DNA from: Paenibacillus glycanilyticus
GTDB taxonomy: Bacteria > Bacillota > Bacilli > Paenibacillales > Paenibacillaceae
Reading direction: 5' to 3'
DNA length: 64,000 nucleotides
Assembly (NCBI RefSeq): GCF_023715145.1
Contig: NZ_JAMBNP010000001.1
Span: 1,054,001-1,118,000, forward strand
The position numbers were made by a program, and so were the translations under genes. Of the stretch, positions 44,347 to 53,483 are shown piece by piece. How positions within the stretch are numbered: the first letter of the stretch is position 1; the number at the start of each line of letters is the position of its first letter. Below the pieces are notes generated by a model. It saw nothing but the letters and a program-made list of their open reading frames with translations. It had not been told where the DNA came from and did not search any database.

Positions 44347-44934
44347 CTATTTACCCATTCGAATATTCTTGACGGTTTTTCTTTCGATAGTCAAATTTTC
44401 ATAAATTCTGTTTCCGCCATTTCCTAACGGGGATTGTGCCAATAAACCGACCTTGACAATCTCGTCTACAGGCAAAGCGAAAAATCTCATCATATCAAAA
44501 TGTTCTCCATCCGTAGAATAGTGGAACGCAAACGATCTTCCGCTTCTGCACATTTGGAGCCACACTGTATTGTCATCAATGTTGCAGCCGTTTGCATCAT
44601 CCGATTCTTCAATTGTAACCACACTAACGACTGCATGAGTACCGAAATCGGTTAATTCAAAACAAGCCTTTGCCCAGTGGGTCAAATCCTTCATGACCAT
44701 GATGCAAGCCGAATCGTATGTATCCTTGAAGTCAAGCGATACCTTCACTCGCATTACGAAATCCCCGGATATTTCCGTATAGTAAAAAGGCGCATTAGAC
44801 ACAGATTCCGGTGTAATTCCTTCTTCTCCGGCTGCTCCGTGATGGCAAAAAAAGTCGCTTTTCTCTGTTGCGAATATTTCTATCCTGCCATCCGTTTCAT
44901 TAATTTCACTCTCATTAATCCATGTAAAGTCCAT
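44347..44934 (-). CDS. DUF1349-family protein
   Basis: This is a 195-aa cytosolic protein of the DUF1349 (concanavalin-like jelly-roll) family. Features are 'DFFCHHG', 'SNAPFYYTEISGDFVMRVKVS', 'YDSACIMVMKDLTHWAKACFE' and 'VWLQMCRSGRSFAFHYSTDG'. Related proteins occur beside glycoside hydrolases; their activity is unproven. AGGAGG is 7 nt before the ATG. The gene ends directly at the sigK remnant. Confidence 0.88.
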   Translation of the reverse strand: MDFTWINESEINETDGRIEIFATEKSDFFCHHGAAGEEGITPESVSNAPFYYTEISGDFVMRVKVSLDFKDTYDSACIMVMKDLTHWAKACFELTDFGTHAVVSVVTIEESDDANGCNIDDNTVWLQMCRSGRSFAFHYSTDGEHFDMMRFFALPVDEIVKVGLLAQSPLGNGGNRIYENLTIERKTVKNIRMGK

Positions 44935-45072
44935 TATTCTACCTCCTGAAATAAATTCTTTCGCCTTCGAAATCGTATGAATCGTTCACTTATAAAAATA
45001 TCATACAGTTCAGTAGAGGACAGTACAAATATATGAATCCGTATCGCAGGATCCCACTTTGATCTATGACAA

Positions 45073-45106
45073 AAAGACAATCCACCTCAAAGAGTGGATT
45101 GTCTTT
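45073..45106 (-). terminator. Terminator behind the GH29 gene and third sigK remnant
   Basis: A perfect 13-bp stem (AAAGACAATCCAC / GTGGATTGTCTTT) has an 8-nt loop and is followed by TTTTT on the minus strand. It is nearly the same as the terminator at 16804-16838. Confidence 0.88.
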
Positions 45107-45132
45107 GCTTCAATCTGAGAATTCTTCCCTAG

Positions 45133-45306
45133 TCACTTCTTCGCCTTTTAAAACTCATGATACAGCTTCATGAGCGCTCTCTTCTCAATCCTGGACACAT
45201 AACTCCGGCTAATGCCCAGCTCCTTCGCAATCTCCCTCTGCGTCCGCTCATCTCCGCCATGATCCAGGCCGAAGCGGTCGCGACTCACTTCCTGCTCCCG
45301 CTCGTC
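45133..45306 (-). pseudogene. Remnant of the 3' end of sigK
   Basis: It translates to [20 protein letters not shown], then [19 protein letters not shown] and [13 protein letters not shown], a TAA, then KAKK and the original stop. It begins directly behind the stop codon of the GH29 fucosidase gene. It is closer to true SigK than the remnant at 44097 but also lacks the whole N-terminal part. Confidence 0.8.
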
Positions 45307-46764
45307 TTAATCAACATGAATTCGGAAGACAACAGGATAGGGGCCCCGCACCTCTCTCGTTCGGATTATCAACGCCTCATCGGTTCTTTCCCATACCGGC
45401 TTTTCATCAAACCCTAAAACATTGATTTCGCGGATGATGCCGTGGAAATGGTGAGCCCGCTCCTTCAACGATTTGATCTTCACGATTCCATCGTCCGGAT
45501 AAGATAGAACGTGCGCATACAAAGCGCTCCCCTTCATCGTGAATCGGATGTCTTCGCTGGTGAACAATTTCGCCTTGCCGTCCGTGAACTGTCCTTCCTC
45601 CACTGCCGTAGGCCCTTCGCCGAACTTTCGCCAGAATGTGGTTCCGTAGATCGCCTCACCATTCGTCTTCAGCCAGCCGCCGATATCAAGAAGAATACGC
45701 CGGTCGTCTTCCGGAATCGTACCGTCGGCTTTGGGGCCAACGTTGAGCAGCAGATTGCCGTTTTTGCTCACGACATCGACGAGATCCTGAATAATCTCAA
45801 CGGATGATTTGTAGTCCATCCCCTCGACATGACACCAAGAGTTGCGCGCTGCGGCGGTATCGGTCTGCCAATAGAACGGCTGCAGATCGGCGAATTGGCC
45901 CCGTTCGATATCAAGAACCGCGGAACCAAACTTGAAAGCATCGTGCTTGTAATTGATAATGCCTTGATATCCCCACTCGGCCGCGCGATTATAATAGTAC
46001 GCCGCGAATTTCTTGAGATAAGGCTTAAATGCTGCCGTATGGATCCACCAATCGAAGTAAAAGATTTTGGGCCGGTAACGGTCGACCAGTTCGCAACACC
46101 TAAGCAGCCAATCCTCCAAATATTCCTTACTCGGCGGGGAACCGTACAAATCCTGATGATCGGGTTCCGGCATCGAAGGCCAGTAGAAATCGCCGCACGC
46201 AAGCGGTTCACGGATATCCGACTCGAACGTTTTGCCATGCGACATGAAAAACCAATGTTCTGCCCGGTGAGACGATATGGAAAAAACTAATCCCCTTGCC
46301 TCTAAGGCTGATTTCAGCTCTTCCAGCACATCTCGCCTTGGTCCCATCTCGAATGCATTAAATTTTGACAATTCGCTTTTGTACATCTGAAAACCATCGT
46401 GATGTTCCGCGACGGGCATGACATACCGAGCCCCAGCTTGCTCGAACAATTCGGCCCAATCGGCTGCATTAAACTTCTCCGCCTTGAAGAGCGGTATAAA
46501 GTCTTTATAACCAAACGTTTGATGATCGCCATAGGTCGCGCGGTGATGATCAAATTCTCGCGTGCCTTGGATATACATATTTCGCGGGTACCACTCATTG
46601 GCGAAAGCCGGTACGGCGTAGACGCCCCAGTGAATGAAAATGCCGAATTTGGCGTCCTTGTACCATTCCGGAATACGGAAACCGCTGAGCGAATCCCAGT
46701 CGTCGCTGAAGTTGCCCGATGCGACCTTCTCGTCAATTCGTTTTAAATATTCATTTCTATCCAT
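45307..46764 (-). CDS. Intracellular GH29 alpha-L-fucosidase
   Basis: This is a 485-aa enzyme without a signal peptide that hydrolyses alpha-L-fucosides. The GH29 landmarks are IPEWYKDAKFGIFIHWG (residues 31-47), PVAEHHDGF (117-125), the nucleophile Asp238 in KIFYFDWW, and GNLLLNVGPKADGTI. GGAAGGAG is 7 nt before ATG 46764, so the upstream in-frame start is not used. It is divergent from an AraC regulator at 46888, with an inverted repeat in the shared intergenic space. The stop codon is fused to a sigK remnant. Confidence 0.93.
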   Translation of the reverse strand: MDRNEYLKRIDEKVASGNFSDDWDSLSGFRIPEWYKDAKFGIFIHWGVYAVPAFANEWYPRNMYIQGTREFDHHRATYGDHQTFGYKDFIPLFKAEKFNAADWAELFEQAGARYVMPVAEHHDGFQMYKSELSKFNAFEMGPRRDVLEELKSALEARGLVFSISSHRAEHWFFMSHGKTFESDIREPLACGDFYWPSMPEPDHQDLYGSPPSKEYLEDWLLRCCELVDRYRPKIFYFDWWIHTAAFKPYLKKFAAYYYNRAAEWGYQGIINYKHDAFKFGSAVLDIERGQFADLQPFYWQTDTAAARNSWCHVEGMDYKSSVEIIQDLVDVVSKNGNLLLNVGPKADGTIPEDDRRILLDIGGWLKTNGEAIYGTTFWRKFGEGPTAVEEGQFTDGKAKLFTSEDIRFTMKGSALYAHVLSYPDDGIVKIKSLKERAHHFHGIIREINVLGFDEKPVWERTDEALIIRTREVRGPYPVVFRIHVD

Positions 46765-46833
46765 CCTTACACTCCTTCCGCGTGTGCTATAATCCAATCA
46801 TAGCGAGCCGGAATAGCTCGGAATACGGGTAAA

Positions 46834-46863
46834 TGCGACGTCCATTAGGACAAATATGTCGCA
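46834..46863. promoter_or_regulatory. Inverted repeat between fucosidase and AraC genes
   Basis: TGCGAC and GTCGCA lie 18 bp apart, with a nested palindrome GTCCATTAGGAC (46840-46851). The position between divergent genes suits an operator for the AraC protein. Confidence 0.5.
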
Positions 46864-46887
46864 ATAGCGCAGCTAGGAGGACTGCCG

Positions 46888-47805
46888 ATGGGGCATCCGA
46901 TGATTCAATTAGATAATCTAGATCTCAAGCTTTCGCTTGGGAGGCTTGTTTTGAACGTGCTATATATTAAATCCGGGTTCTTCTACCATTCCATGCCCGA
47001 ACATCGTCACAGCAACGGCAGCTATGAGCTCCATTACATTCCGTCCGGACACGGGCGCTTGATTGCGACAGGAAGAGAATTCCCGCTTTCGCCCGGCAGC
47101 TTATACATGACGGGACCTGGTATCGATCATGAGCAAATTACGGATCCATCCGATCCGATGTTTGAGTATTGTATTTTCTTCGAGGCGCTCCCGAGCGGGC
47201 GCAATCACCATGAACGGTTGTACGGGAGAAGCGGCGGCGATTCCGAAGATATCCGCGAAATAGCGCGATTGTTTTTGGAAACGCCATTCTGGATTGGACA
47301 GGACAGTCGGCAACTGCAGCATGTTTTCGAGAAGCTGGCTTGGGAAATAAATACCCGCTCAATAGGTTATCGGCGTAACATAACGATCCAATTGGAGCAG
47401 ATCGTCATCGGACTTGTCCGGAACTATACGAACAATCGGCCGACGTTGCAGACTGCTCCACTGAAGACTTTGGATGATAAAAGAATGGTACTGATCGAGA
47501 ACAACATCTTGTATAACTATAAGCATATCACGATTAGAACGCTTGCCGATCAGCTCGGCCTTAGCGTCAGGCAAACCGAACGTGCGGTTCACAAGCAATA
47601 CGGGATGTCTCTGCGTGAAAAGCTGCTGGAAGCACGTCTGCAGGAAGCCGCTCGCCTGCTTGATGCAACCTTGCTGACAATCGGCGAAATCTCCGAACAA
47701 GTCGGATATCAGTCTTCCGAGTCGTTCACGTCGCATTTTAAAAAACGGCAAGGATTAACGCCAAGCGCTTATCGGGCGCGAACAATTGTGCCTACTATAC
47801 AGTAG
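46888..47805 (+). CDS. AraC-family regulator next to the fucosidase
   Basis: This is a 305-aa protein. The N-terminal cupin part (about residues 30-120; PEHRHSNGSYELHYI, LSPGSLYMTGPGIDH) probably binds a sugar. The C-terminal AraC double helix-turn-helix (about 210-300) has 'IRTLADQLGLSVRQTERAVHKQYG' and 'IGEISEQVGYQSSESFTSHF'. AGGAGG is 7 nt before the ATG. Divergent orientation makes the fucosidase gene the likely target. Confidence 0.9.
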   Translation: MGHPMIQLDNLDLKLSLGRLVLNVLYIKSGFFYHSMPEHRHSNGSYELHYIPSGHGRLIATGREFPLSPGSLYMTGPGIDHEQITDPSDPMFEYCIFFEALPSGRNHHERLYGRSGGDSEDIREIARLFLETPFWIGQDSRQLQHVFEKLAWEINTRSIGYRRNITIQLEQIVIGLVRNYTNNRPTLQTAPLKTLDDKRMVLIENNILYNYKHITIRTLADQLGLSVRQTERAVHKQYGMSLREKLLEARLQEAARLLDATLLTIGEISEQVGYQSSESFTSHFKKRQGLTPSAYRARTIVPTIQ

Positions 47806-47814
47806 ATAGACAGT

Positions 47815-48345
47815 TTAGTTAATTTTCAAGGCATTCAATATCTTTGATACGCATTCTTCCGTTGAATTCTCGTATGTATTGATCTCAACGTCGTATTTCA
47901 TATTTTGATGTACAATTTTCAATTGTTCCTTTGCTATGCCGATAGTTCTATCACCACGAACGCGTTCACGTCTTTCCAATTCTTCGAGCGGACAATGCAC
48001 GCCGACATATAATACATCTTCGTCCTTGAACTGCTCTAAAAAATCCACGGCATCGCTTTCCGCGTCTAAAACAGTATCAATAATAATGTTAAAAGAATAT
48101 TCCGAGATAACTTTAGTCAGTCTGTGCAGTATAAATGTTAAAAAATGCAGGTCATAGTTTTGTTTGTTTATAATGTCCCATGTCGAAGGTTCTTTTTTAT
48201 TGTTACGCATTTTTGATAGTAAACTACCTAGATCGTCAAATCCCAACACTAAATAATTTGGTAATTTTTCCGACAGTAGTTTTGCTATTGTAGATTTGCC
48301 TGAACTTGAAACACCGTTCAACAGGATAACCTTACCTTTAATCAT
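47815..48345 (-). CDS. Chloramphenicol-phosphotransferase-like small kinase
   Basis: This is a 176-aa P-loop kinase. The Walker A motif is GVSSSGKST (residues 11-19), and the C-terminal motif 'LYVGVHCPLEELERRERVRGDR' is typical of the CPT/AAC-type family that includes the chloramphenicol O-phosphotransferase of Streptomyces. The true substrate is unclear; most such relatives are uncharacterised. AAGGAG is 6 nt before ATG 48345. The coding DNA is visibly richer in A+T than the flanking AraC and GH genes, which points to recent acquisition. It is convergent with the AraC gene, only 9 bp away. Confidence 0.85.
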   Translation of the reverse strand: MIKGKVILLNGVSSSGKSTIAKLLSEKLPNYLVLGFDDLGSLLSKMRNNKKEPSTWDIINKQNYDLHFLTFILHRLTKVISEYSFNIIIDTVLDAESDAVDFLEQFKDEDVLYVGVHCPLEELERRERVRGDRTIGIAKEQLKIVHQNMKYDVEINTYENSTEECVSKILNALKIN

Positions 48346-48401
48346 AGTAAACTCCTTCTTTGGCATGATACATGGATTGAGAGAACAGATTATCCCCGCA
48401 G

Positions 48402-49235
48402 TTATCCACGTCTTAACTGACGAAACTGCTCAGGGGTTATTTTCTCCGACCTCCGGAACCGTTGAATAAAATAAGCACTGCTGGCGAAACCCACTTGATC
48501 GGCTACGTTCTTCACGGATAATTCGGTCGAGACAAGAAGTGCTTTAGCATGTACGATACGGCACTCTGTGAGAAACTCTATTGGCGTCTTTCCGATTAAG
48601 GAATGGAACTGTCTGCTGAAATGAGAGATACTGCAACCAGCCTGATTCGCCATTTGTTCCAGCGTTAAAGGCTGCTCGCTATGGGTGCGAATCCATTCCG
48701 CTGCCTCGATAAGCTCGCTCCTCTGTCCATGCGAAGGTGCTCCTAGGGTATCCCCTGCGTTCAGAGCGAGCTCGGCGAGCATCTCATAAAGCAGCGCCGA
48801 TAGCCGCGCCTCCCCTCCTTGCAGAGAAGGGACGCCACAGGTAAGCAGCTTTCCCCACAGCACATCCAATCGTTCCGCATTCTTCCAAGAGAATATCCAA
48901 GCTTCGCTTTCCCCTTTGCCTTGAAGCAGCTCTTTAATTCCTGCTCCGTTGAAATGCACCCATCGGATGTCCCACGGTTCCTCCGTATCGGCATAATAAC
49001 ATTGTTTGACACCCGGACCATAGAGGAAGCCGGATCCTGCCTGCAGTTCCACGATCTCGCCACCGATTTCCAAATACCCTCTGCCGCCGCGCACGATATG
49101 CCAATTATACGAATCAAGCTGTCCGGCCTCACGATTCTCCTTATGCGTCGGATCATCAAAATAATGACCGAAAGAGTCAGGATAGCAGAAGAATCGGGTA
49201 AAGCGGGGTGGAGCCAAAAAATGATTAATCCTCAT
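48402..49235 (-). CDS. AraC-family regulator upstream of the GH42 gene
   Basis: This is a 277-aa protein. The N-terminal cupin-like sensor (about residues 30-110; WHIVRGGRGYLEIGG) and C-terminal helix-turn-helix pair ('LEQMANQAGCSISHFSRQFHSLIG', 'VKNVADQVGFASSAYFIQRFRR') match AraC regulators of sugar use. GAGGT is 7 nt before ATG 49235; a GTG 9 bp upstream overlaps that site and is less likely. It is divergent from the beta-galactosidase gene at 49381, its probable target. Confidence 0.9.
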   Translation of the reverse strand: MRINHFLAPPRFTRFFCYPDSFGHYFDDPTHKENREAGQLDSYNWHIVRGGRGYLEIGGEIVELQAGSGFLYGPGVKQCYYADTEEPWDIRWVHFNGAGIKELLQGKGESEAWIFSWKNAERLDVLWGKLLTCGVPSLQGGEARLSALLYEMLAELALNAGDTLGAPSHGQRSELIEAAEWIRTHSEQPLTLEQMANQAGCSISHFSRQFHSLIGKTPIEFLTECRIVHAKALLVSTELSVKNVADQVGFASSAYFIQRFRRSEKITPEQFRQLRRG

Positions 49236-49380
49236 TTGATTCACCTCAAAATAGCATAATTGTAATACGTTTGATCAAATTATTCGGATTTACCCTCTCT
49301 TTTACAATGTTTATAATAAAGCTATTCAATTTTATTTAAGCATAATACTAACATATTTAGTTGGGAAGGGGATCTTTCGC

Positions 49381-51396
49381 ATGTATTTCGGTGTAGATTA
49401 TTATCCCGAGCATTGGCCGGAGGAGCGTTGGCCGATCGATGCCAAGATGATGAATGAAGCGAATATCAATATCGTCAGATTAGCGGAATTTGCTTGGGCC
49501 AAAATGGAACCGGAGGAGGGGATTTATGACTTCTCCTGGCTGGATCGTTCGATTAATATTCTGGCAAGCGAAGGAATGAAGATTATTCTTGGGACGCCCA
49601 CTGCCGCAGCACCCAAATGGATGATGGACAAACATCCGGATATGTATCCGGTGGATGTCTATGGCTTAACGAAGGGCTTCGGAACGCGGAGGCATTATTG
49701 CTTAAATCATCCCATATACCGCGACTACTCCAAGAAAATCGCCCGGGCCATGGCGGAACACTATAAGGATAACGAGCACATTGTTGCCTGGCAGATAGAC
49801 AACGAGTTCGGCGGTGCTTGTTATTGCCAGAGCGACTTGAATGCGTTTCGAATCTGGCTTAGGAACAAGTATGGTTCAATCGAGAAAATGAATGAAGAAT
49901 GGGGAACGATTTTTTGGAGCCACACCTATCGAAATTGGGAAGAGATCATTCTGCCCCGATATTCCGCGAGTGATGGGTTTAGCCAAAACGGAGGCTCAAA
50001 CCAGTTGCTGTCCACGCCATATAATCATAATCCCGGCATGCTGCTCGACTATCAGCGTTTCTTCTCCGATGCTACAGTATCGTATCAGCGCATTCAAATT
50101 GACGAAATCCGTGCATTCAGCACCTTACCGATCACACACAATCTCATGGGCCATTTCAGCGAATTGAATTATTTTGATCTGGGCCAAGATCTTGATTTTA
50201 TCAGTTGGGATAATTACCCAAACCATATGTGGGCAAAATCCACGCCGACAGCAGTTTCAATGGCGCACGATCTAATGCGAGGCATTAAACAACGAAATTT
50301 CTGGATGATGGAACAACAGAGCGGACCTTGCGGTTGGCATTCGATGGGCGACACACCGGAACCAGGTCAAGTGCGTCTATGGACCTATCAGGCGATCGCG
50401 CATGGAGCAGAAGCTATGGTCTACTTCCGGTGGCGGGCATGTACGGTTGGTATTGAACAATATTGGCATGGAATTCTAGATCATGACGGCATCGGCCGGA
50501 GACGTTACAGGGAAATTACCCGTATTGGCAGCGAGATGGCACAGCTGTCGAATCTGATCGTCGATGCGACGAATCGCAATTCCGTGGCACTCGTTAAGAG
50601 TTACGACAACGCGTGGAGCCATCGGGCGCAGCCGCACAATCAGAAATTCTCGTATGGAGGCCTGTTGGATTCTTACTACAGGTCCATGGCCATAAATCAT
50701 GTTGGCTTGGATGTCACTGGTGTGGATACGGACTTCACTCCATATAAGCTGGTCCTTATGCCAGCCTTCAATCTGATGACGGAAGATATCGCGGCAAAAT
50801 GCAAGACTTACGTAGCAAATGGAGGATCCCTGCTTATTACGTTCCGCTCGGGTACGCGTACATGGAACAATCAGATGACCACCTTGACCTTCCCCGGTAT
50901 GTTCAGCGAGCTGGCCGGAGTCGAACTGGAGGAATTTGATTCCGTAAACTTTGGAAGAACGGTTAGCATTAACGGTTCCTTCGGAGAAGGGACCGCTTCT
51001 GTCTGGTGCGACGTTCTGAAGCTTACAGGAGCACAAACACTGGCAAGCTATAATAGCCATTATTACAAAGGGACCCCTGCCGTCACCGTCAACGCTTTCG
51101 GCAAAGGCCATGTTTATTATGTGGGTTGCGATCTAGACGATGCCGCAATGGATAACCTGATGAACTTAATTATTGACCGCGAAGGTATCACCCGGAGCTT
51201 GCCCCAGAATTATGATGGAGTCGAAGCGGTCGAGAGAACCAAGGATGGCCAACATTATTTGATGCTTCTCAATCACAAGAACGAATCTATCGAAGTGGAA
51301 TTGAGCGGCGTATTCGAAGATGCTTTAAGCGGGGCGATGATTGAAGAACGGATTATTCTGGAGCCTTATGCCGCACACGTTTTATTAAAGAGATGA
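49381..51396 (+). CDS. GH42 beta-galactosidase
   Basis: This is a 671-aa intracellular enzyme that hydrolyses terminal beta-galactosides. The acid/base Glu142 lies in AWQIDNEFGG, and the nucleophile Glu311 in NFWMMEQQSGPCGW. It starts with the typical YYPEHWPEERW. The GH42 trimerisation domain follows from about residue 390. AAGGGG is 9 nt before the ATG. It is followed by a terminator, and then by the end of the convergent importer operon. A galactoside brought in by that importer is the likely substrate. Confidence 0.95.
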   Translation: MYFGVDYYPEHWPEERWPIDAKMMNEANINIVRLAEFAWAKMEPEEGIYDFSWLDRSINILASEGMKIILGTPTAAAPKWMMDKHPDMYPVDVYGLTKGFGTRRHYCLNHPIYRDYSKKIARAMAEHYKDNEHIVAWQIDNEFGGACYCQSDLNAFRIWLRNKYGSIEKMNEEWGTIFWSHTYRNWEEIILPRYSASDGFSQNGGSNQLLSTPYNHNPGMLLDYQRFFSDATVSYQRIQIDEIRAFSTLPITHNLMGHFSELNYFDLGQDLDFISWDNYPNHMWAKSTPTAVSMAHDLMRGIKQRNFWMMEQQSGPCGWHSMGDTPEPGQVRLWTYQAIAHGAEAMVYFRWRACTVGIEQYWHGILDHDGIGRRRYREITRIGSEMAQLSNLIVDATNRNSVALVKSYDNAWSHRAQPHNQKFSYGGLLDSYYRSMAINHVGLDVTGVDTDFTPYKLVLMPAFNLMTEDIAAKCKTYVANGGSLLITFRSGTRTWNNQMTTLTFPGMFSELAGVELEEFDSVNFGRTVSINGSFGEGTASVWCDVLKLTGAQTLASYNSHYYKGTPAVTVNAFGKGHVYYVGCDLDDAAMDNLMNLIIDREGITRSLPQNYDGVEAVERTKDGQHYLMLLNHKNESIEVELSGVFEDALSGAMIEERIILEPYAAHVLLKR

Positions 51397-51406
51397 TACA
51401 AGTAAG

Positions 51407-51437
51407 AAAAACCGCCTTGATTTACGGCGGTTTTTTT
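51407..51437. terminator. Terminator of the GH42 gene
   Basis: The stem AAACCGCC / GGCGGTTT with a short loop is followed by seven T, 12 bp behind the stop codon. It resembles the terminator at 798-824. Confidence 0.9.
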
Positions 51438-51539
51438 ATTGCCTCTCGAGCCGGCAGCCTCTAAGTAATTTCCAGGACGGCCTACTATCTCCCAAAATTT
51501 ACGAGTTTGGAGCTACCAACTCCAATACTACAATACTAA

Positions 51540-52448
51540 CTACTCCTTCACCGAGCCTATCATGACTCCTTTAACAAAATGTTTCTGCACAAAGGGGTAA
51601 ATCACTAATATCGGAATTGTTGTGATAACAATAAGCGAATACTTCAACAGTGTCTCCATATTTTGCATCAGCGCAAGCTTTTGCGCGTCAAGCGTTGCCG
51701 ACATGCCGGAATAGTCAATTTTATTTTCAACCAGTATTTGTCGCAAAACAAGCTGCAGCGGGTATAGGGATTGCGAATTCAAGAAGATCAGGGCATTAAA
51801 ATAGGAGTTCCATTGGCCTACTGCGGCCCATAGTACCAGAACAGCCAGAATTGGCCTTGACAACGGAATAGCGATGCTGATCATAAATTTAAAGTCTCCG
51901 CACCCATCAAGCTGTGCCGCCTCATAGATTTCATTCGGCAATGAGGTCTGAAAGAATGTTTTTGCTATGATAATAGAGAAGACATTTAGCGCTGTTGGCA
52001 CTATTAAGGCCAGTGGCGAATCCAGCATCCCCAGATCCTTGACCACAAGATAAAAGGGGATAAGTCCCCCGTTGAAGAGCATGGCAAATAAAATGGCCCA
52101 GATCCATATTTTACGCCCTGCCATTTCCTTTCTCGACAAGGGATACGCCATCATAATGGTTAGCGCTACGCTTAATACAGTCCCGCCTACTGTATAAAAA
52201 ATGGAATTAGCAAAGCCTGTCCAGACCGCATTATACTTAAATACGCCAATATAACCATCCAGCGTTGGATCAACCGGCCATAGCCATACTTTACCGCTTT
52301 GCACAGCCGCTGCCGAGCTAAAGGATGAACTGACAATATAAATAAGCGGGTACAGGACCATGACGAGGACGAGACTCAGGCCAGCATATACACAGAATAA
52401 AAATATACGGTCTTGTTTGGATTCCCGGATTGCGGATATCTGTTTCAC
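51540..52448 (-). CDS. Carbohydrate ABC transporter permease, YtcP/LplC type (second importer)
   Basis: This is a 302-aa six-helix permease with EAA loop 'YEAAQLDGCGDFKFMISIAIP' and C-terminus 'PFVQKHFVKGVMIGSVKE'. The start is GTG, with GAGAGGAGAG 6 nt upstream. It follows its partner gene by 19 bp and ends the operon. No ATPase gene is present. Confidence 0.94.
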   Translation of the reverse strand: MKQISAIRESKQDRIFLFCVYAGLSLVLVMVLYPLIYIVSSSFSSAAAVQSGKVWLWPVDPTLDGYIGVFKYNAVWTGFANSIFYTVGGTVLSVALTIMMAYPLSRKEMAGRKIWIWAILFAMLFNGGLIPFYLVVKDLGMLDSPLALIVPTALNVFSIIIAKTFFQTSLPNEIYEAAQLDGCGDFKFMISIAIPLSRPILAVLVLWAAVGQWNSYFNALIFLNSQSLYPLQLVLRQILVENKIDYSGMSATLDAQKLALMQNMETLLKYSLIVITTIPILVIYPFVQKHFVKGVMIGSVKE

Positions 52449-52467
52449 TAGAAGCTCTCCTCTCTAC

Positions 52468-53373
52468 TTAGAATAAACTGTTGTCCGATACTTTCCGGGC
52501 CGTATAGTTGACGATAGAAATCAGGATTAATCCGATGATGGCATTAAACAAACCAATAGCGGCAGCAAAACTGAAATCAGCATTTACAAGACCCGCTTTA
52601 TACACATAAGTTGAAATAATCTCCGACCGGCTTAGATTAAGATTGTTCTGCAGCAGATACACTTTTTCGAAGCCTACACTTAATAATCCTCCGACGCTTA
52701 GAATCATCAAGATAATAATGGTTGACCGGATTCCCGGCAGATCAATATACCGGATTTTTTGCAATCGGGTTGCCCCGTCTATTTTGGCTGCCTCATACAA
52801 CTCCGGATTTACGCTTGCTAGCGCCGCAAGATAGATGACGGCTCCGTATCCGGTTTCCTGCCAGATCCCGGACCAGACATATGTGGACGAGAATCCATTT
52901 GCGCTCGCCAATACATTAGGCGGATTGGTATCTCCGAGTAAATGAAACAAAAGAGCAAGTGGTCCGCTTGTAGGAGAGAGGATGATCTGAATCATGCCCA
53001 CCAGTATAACGGTTGAGATAAAATAAGGAGCGTAAGTGAACATCTGCACCGTCTTCTTGAAGCGCGCATGCCGCACTTCGTTTAACGCGATAGCCAAAAG
53101 AATGGAACAAGGAATCGAAACAGCGAGCGAATATACGCTTAAAGACAGCGTATTTTTTACAAGTGGCCAAAAATAGGGAGAAGTAAGAAATAACTCAAAT
53201 TGCCGCAATCCAACCCAAGGACTTTTCCATATTCCATATACCGGGCTATAGTTACGAAAGGCGATTTGTACCCCCAGCATAGGCCAATAGCTGAATACAA
53301 TTAAGAAGGCAGTTGGCAAAGCGATAATGGCATATAGAGGCCAATGTCTCTTTAGAGCAATACTCCGTTTCAT
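52468..53373 (-). CDS. Carbohydrate ABC transporter permease, LplB type (second importer)
   Basis: This is a 301-aa permease with 'SPWVGLRQFELFL' near the N-terminus and EAA loop 'YEAAKIDGATRLQKIRYIDLP'. AAGAAGGA lies 9 nt before ATG 53373; an ATG 9 bp upstream directly abuts the site and is not usable. A stem-loop separates it from the binding-protein gene upstream. Confidence 0.93.
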   Translation of the reverse strand: MKRSIALKRHWPLYAIIALPTAFLIVFSYWPMLGVQIAFRNYSPVYGIWKSPWVGLRQFELFLTSPYFWPLVKNTLSLSVYSLAVSIPCSILLAIALNEVRHARFKKTVQMFTYAPYFISTVILVGMIQIILSPTSGPLALLFHLLGDTNPPNVLASANGFSSTYVWSGIWQETGYGAVIYLAALASVNPELYEAAKIDGATRLQKIRYIDLPGIRSTIIILMILSVGGLLSVGFEKVYLLQNNLNLSRSEIISTYVYKAGLVNADFSFAAAIGLFNAIIGLILISIVNYTARKVSDNSLF

Positions 53374-53401
53374 TCCTATCATTCCTTCTTTAAAATAAAT
53401 T

Positions 53402-53433
53402 GTGTCATCCCCCCGCAACGAGGAGGATGACAC
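53402..53433 (-). terminator. Intra-operon stem-loop between binding protein and permeases
   Basis: A 9-bp stem (GTGTCATCC / GGATGACAC) has a GC-rich loop and no T run behind it. Such structures stabilise the upstream message or attenuate read-through, giving more binding protein than permease. Confidence 0.55.
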
Positions 53434-53483
53434 CTGTCTCGTGAGCTTCTCTCGGTATGTCCAATGTACTGAAGCTTTTAGAC

